7,877 bases of DNA from CAYJAQ01 sp964368275 (lineage in GTDB: Bacteria > Bacillota_I > Bacilli_A > ML615J-28 > CAG-313). Below are positions 6,801-7,877 of this stretch, one piece after another (position 1 is the first letter of the stretch; every line of letters starts with the position of its first letter). Location of the stretch: NCBI GenBank assembly GCA_964368275.1, contig CAYJAQ010000058.1, positions 1-7,877 on the forward strand. The letters run 5' to 3'. The notes under the pieces are model-generated. The model was not told the origin of the DNA and did not search any database. It was given only the letters and a program-made list of their open reading frames with translations. The position numbers and the translations under genes were made by a program.

Positions 6801-7877
6801 CTCTTAGGCATTTGAATATTATATGTTGTGCAGAAAGTTTTAAAGAAAGTATTGAAATCTTTTTGAACCTTTTCATACTCAGTAACTGTTTTAATAATAT
6901 CAGGGATACTATTACTATTGTAGTATTCTTCAATTGGTGTCCAAAGATTCTCCACTAATGGGTCAATATCTTTTAATAATATCGCAATCTCTTTTAAAGC
7001 AATTTGAACTTGTTTTACTTCAAAATGTTCAAGGGTAGGTTCAATAACCATCTCCTTAATATCAGGAACAGTATTCTTAATTATCGCAATTGCATCAGTC
7101 ATGGTTTTATATGGGAAACCATGAACTTTTTCAAACATTGAATCTTCATATTCTTCAATATTCTTGATTACATCTTGCGAATAACTATCATTTGATGATT
7201 GAGGTAATAGTATTTCCGTTTGATAGTTTTCTTTTTGAATACGGGCAAAGTTATATGAAACTCGGCCCATTTGGTATTGCCATAACATTCTTTGGAAAGC
7301 ATTAATTGAATCATTATCTTGGCATACATATAGTACACGCTTGCCTTTGGCAACTTTATCAGCTACTATATTTAATGCTGTATAGGTTTTTCCAGAACCA
7401 AGTTTACCATCAACAGCGAAATTTTCACCATTGTTTGCCTTCAACAAAACATACTTTTGATAAATATTGGTCGGGCGAACTGCTTTAATATTCATAAAGA
7501 ATTCCTTTTGAATATCACGGGCAGTTGTCTCATAAATTGAACGCTCAATATCAAAGAAATGATGATCAACGTTGTAATCAGGATATTCAACTTTAGCATA
7601 GGTAAGATAATTATCCGCGCTTAGTTTCGTTTTCGTTTTTCTCACTAAATCACGACAAAAAGCATCCATTGAAGCGAGATTATTAAAAGTCTCTGGCATC
7701 GCAAGATCAATTTCTTTCATTACTGCTAATTCATTGATGAATAGTTTGTTAGGAATAGGTTCAGATGACATAACTAATTTCTTGTTAATGTTGTCAATAT
7801 CCACAGGAATTAAAATAACCGGTGCATATATTTCTAAGCCATCACGATTTTCATAACGAATAGCATTGTATGTCAAA
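3842..7877 (-). CDS. Large DUF4011-type SF1 helicase-like ATPase with Vsr-like C-terminus (5' end missing)
   Basis: At least 1344 residues are visible. The frame is open to the right edge, so the start is outside; the TTG at 7876 is probably an internal leucine. Numbering is from that codon. The first part, with YAPVILIPVDID at 17-28, resembles the DUF4011 region (APLLLIPVEL) found before SF1 helicases. The Walker A motif GKLGSGKT is at 157-164, with a Q-motif-like YQ at 139-140. A helix-rich region of about 800 residues follows, with no motif that I can name. DTIILDDCQ at 998-1006 stands where SF1 proteins have DEAS/AQ, and VIVFGNN at 1022-1028 stands where VGDxxQ is usual. The motif V and VI regions (about 1147-1195) lack the QGxE and TRAR elements. 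Residues about 1244-1315 (FDIII, GVMIEGN, then GWSVFIFF) match the Vsr-like nuclease fold at the end of such proteins. ATP binding is likely; helicase and nuclease activity are doubtful. It is followed by an overlapping ankyrin gene. Confidence 0.8.
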   Translation of the reverse strand, partial: LTYNAIRYENRDGLEIYAPVILIPVDIDNINKKLVMSSEPIPNKLFINELAVMKEIDLAMPETFNNLASMDAFCRDLVRKTKTKLSADNYLTYAKVEYPDYNVDHHFFDIERSIYETTARDIQKEFFMNIKAVRPTNIYQKYVLLKANNGENFAVDGKLGSGKTYTALNIVADKVAKGKRVLYVCQDNDSINAFQRMLWQYQMGRVSYNFARIQKENYQTEILLPQSSNDSYSQDVIKNIEEYEDSMFEKVHGFPYKTMTDAIAIIKNTVPDIKEMVIEPTLEHFEVKQVQIALKEIAILLKDIDPLVENLWTPIEEYYNSNSIPDIIKTVTEYEKVQKDFNTFFKTFCTTYNIQMPKSFNDSHRIVSHIRSFNLTKVPNCWANDKLFQEAKVALENLNIAEENHYVLNKNYEIIVSDDYQKGDAEDILDLILYKHLNTQDVKYINQLLLDYAPIDEVITNLRNCRKNLTRLNGELCKLLGLEKLPTNIYPFMIKLEHLFAHSDVSPKWLRAYAVDPEKWHKLNPRMGEIINKANDLYANIIPYMLKPELFKYETLKLISGNRRFEHMVATNYDRKKMRSAKKSSDSLYRDILSYMDEMSELVMFAQENNLADDIKPEDFANGYRNWIDFCSSLNNKEDHIFIALINNNDVNYLFQNDYFLKKVSDFNEQCAKANEGIEHLTIYGIKVNGAGTIEQMDNVDEWLQYLKRVIRAKQQLKKTFKNNVNMTFKDLIQVVNMDRDYVNLFQVNEENYERYAELLGETYSGLDTDCNSISLLMDHFEAFKVKMTSAKGIATLIKSGQFTSMINEYIELDSLSEKVMACHRQFSRFFQGGLPHLLECTLDESLQEIKKYNKKKEQVEAVFKILENLRYFEKLGLRSLASGIKDSTYKEHIADQYLYSTYTIYRNEVLKRHPLLNEQFLVLEVLDNYNNFERNYCNNNLIELANTTGGLERRNRDRQTSIQFNDYNRIVLQEERKRIFLANLDIFNSQLDLQQFDTIILDDCQISSANKYNRLGEAKQVIVFGNNAFRSSIANCLLKRINNSSIIRYKKRYYKLGSKFNNNWSINDNYIYDFEQKVDIMPIDNIQKMAISIVHYYYQNTARVINVIVSSDETRRQIYTELAKKLSDNYTSSEVIGILRTNIRIINTTSEDASFVSDVFFYFDDFKNQEINNLELVFRNFTAVSDRVVIMYVETRDEEDMQKIRSQIQNLIGEHDEGARESSGIVKIMLDKMRKRGIKAISGFGRFDIIIKNKDGNHFGVMIEGNDSSMPYSLLDDYQYYYNEYTRCGWSVFIFFVEDLIDNLDRRIDEIAVQLGANKRSSKVTQMTIDEIMTDKVGNNNEK

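Noticed and set aside
6751..7488. Short open frames of about 60 codons at 6751-6933 (-), 6770-6958 (+), 7168-7353 (-) and 7306-7488 (+)
   Set aside because: All lie inside the large ATPase gene in other frames, have no ribosome binding site that stands out and encode low-complexity or unlikely proteins. The long in-frame gene explains the region.
7874..7876. TTG at 7876 as the start of the large ATPase
   Set aside because: The frame stays open to the edge, and the visible part begins inside a DUF4011-like region that normally has further residues before it. The real start is outside the window.
3842..7877. The large ATPase as an active anti-phage helicase-nuclease
   Set aside because: Domain order resembles defence proteins, but the helicase motifs after Walker A and the nuclease site are eroded. 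The neighbours are housekeeping and signalling genes, with no other defence or mobile genes in the window.
1..7877. CRISPR arrays, insertion sequences, tRNA or rRNA genes, long direct repeats
   Set aside because: Reading both strands showed no regularly spaced repeats, no transposase, no cloverleaf-type sequence and no rRNA-like stretch.

Overview
The window is an AT-rich stretch in which every recognisable gene lies on the minus strand, so it reads from the right edge to the left. Tryptophan is encoded by TGG, none of the five reading frames contains an in-frame TGA, and the stops are TAA or TAG. That argues for the standard bacterial code rather than the Mycoplasma code. AT-richness, strong AGGAGG-type ribosome binding sites, a CdaA-type diadenylate cyclase and a methylerythritol-phosphate (MEP) isoprenoid gene together suggest a low-GC member of the Bacillota. 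A Mollicutes-like or Erysipelotrichia-like uncultured lineage is possible, but this placement is inference and there is no rRNA in the window to test it.

Layout, in transcription order. At 7877-3842 is a very large, 5'-truncated protein: a DUF4011-like N-terminus, a P-loop ATPase of the superfamily 1 helicase type, a very long helical middle and a Vsr-like nuclease fold at the C-terminus. At 3852-3337 is a small four-repeat ankyrin protein. At 3332-2532 is the membrane diadenylate cyclase CdaA. At 2520-1300 is a three-helix membrane protein with two PAS-like domains and no output domain. At 1307-186 is a fused IspD-IspF enzyme of isoprenoid synthesis. A Rho-independent terminator at 146-178 closes the unit, and 1-145 is AT-rich sequence in which no gene was seen.

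The genes overlap by 8 or 11 bases or are separated by 4 or 11 bases, and several ribosome binding sites lie inside the end of the preceding gene. This looks like one polycistronic unit whose promoter is beyond the right edge. CdaA makes the second messenger c-di-AMP, and IspDF makes the isoprenoid precursor needed for undecaprenyl carriers and quinones, so the operon joins a signalling enzyme to an envelope-related metabolic enzyme. The usual Bacillota partners of cdaA (cdaR and glmM) are absent downstream; the two-PAS membrane protein occupies the place of cdaR. The large ATPase has an intact Walker A motif but eroded later helicase motifs, and with the ankyrin protein it forms an uncharacterised pair upstream of cdaA. 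These two positions hold the most novel content of the window.
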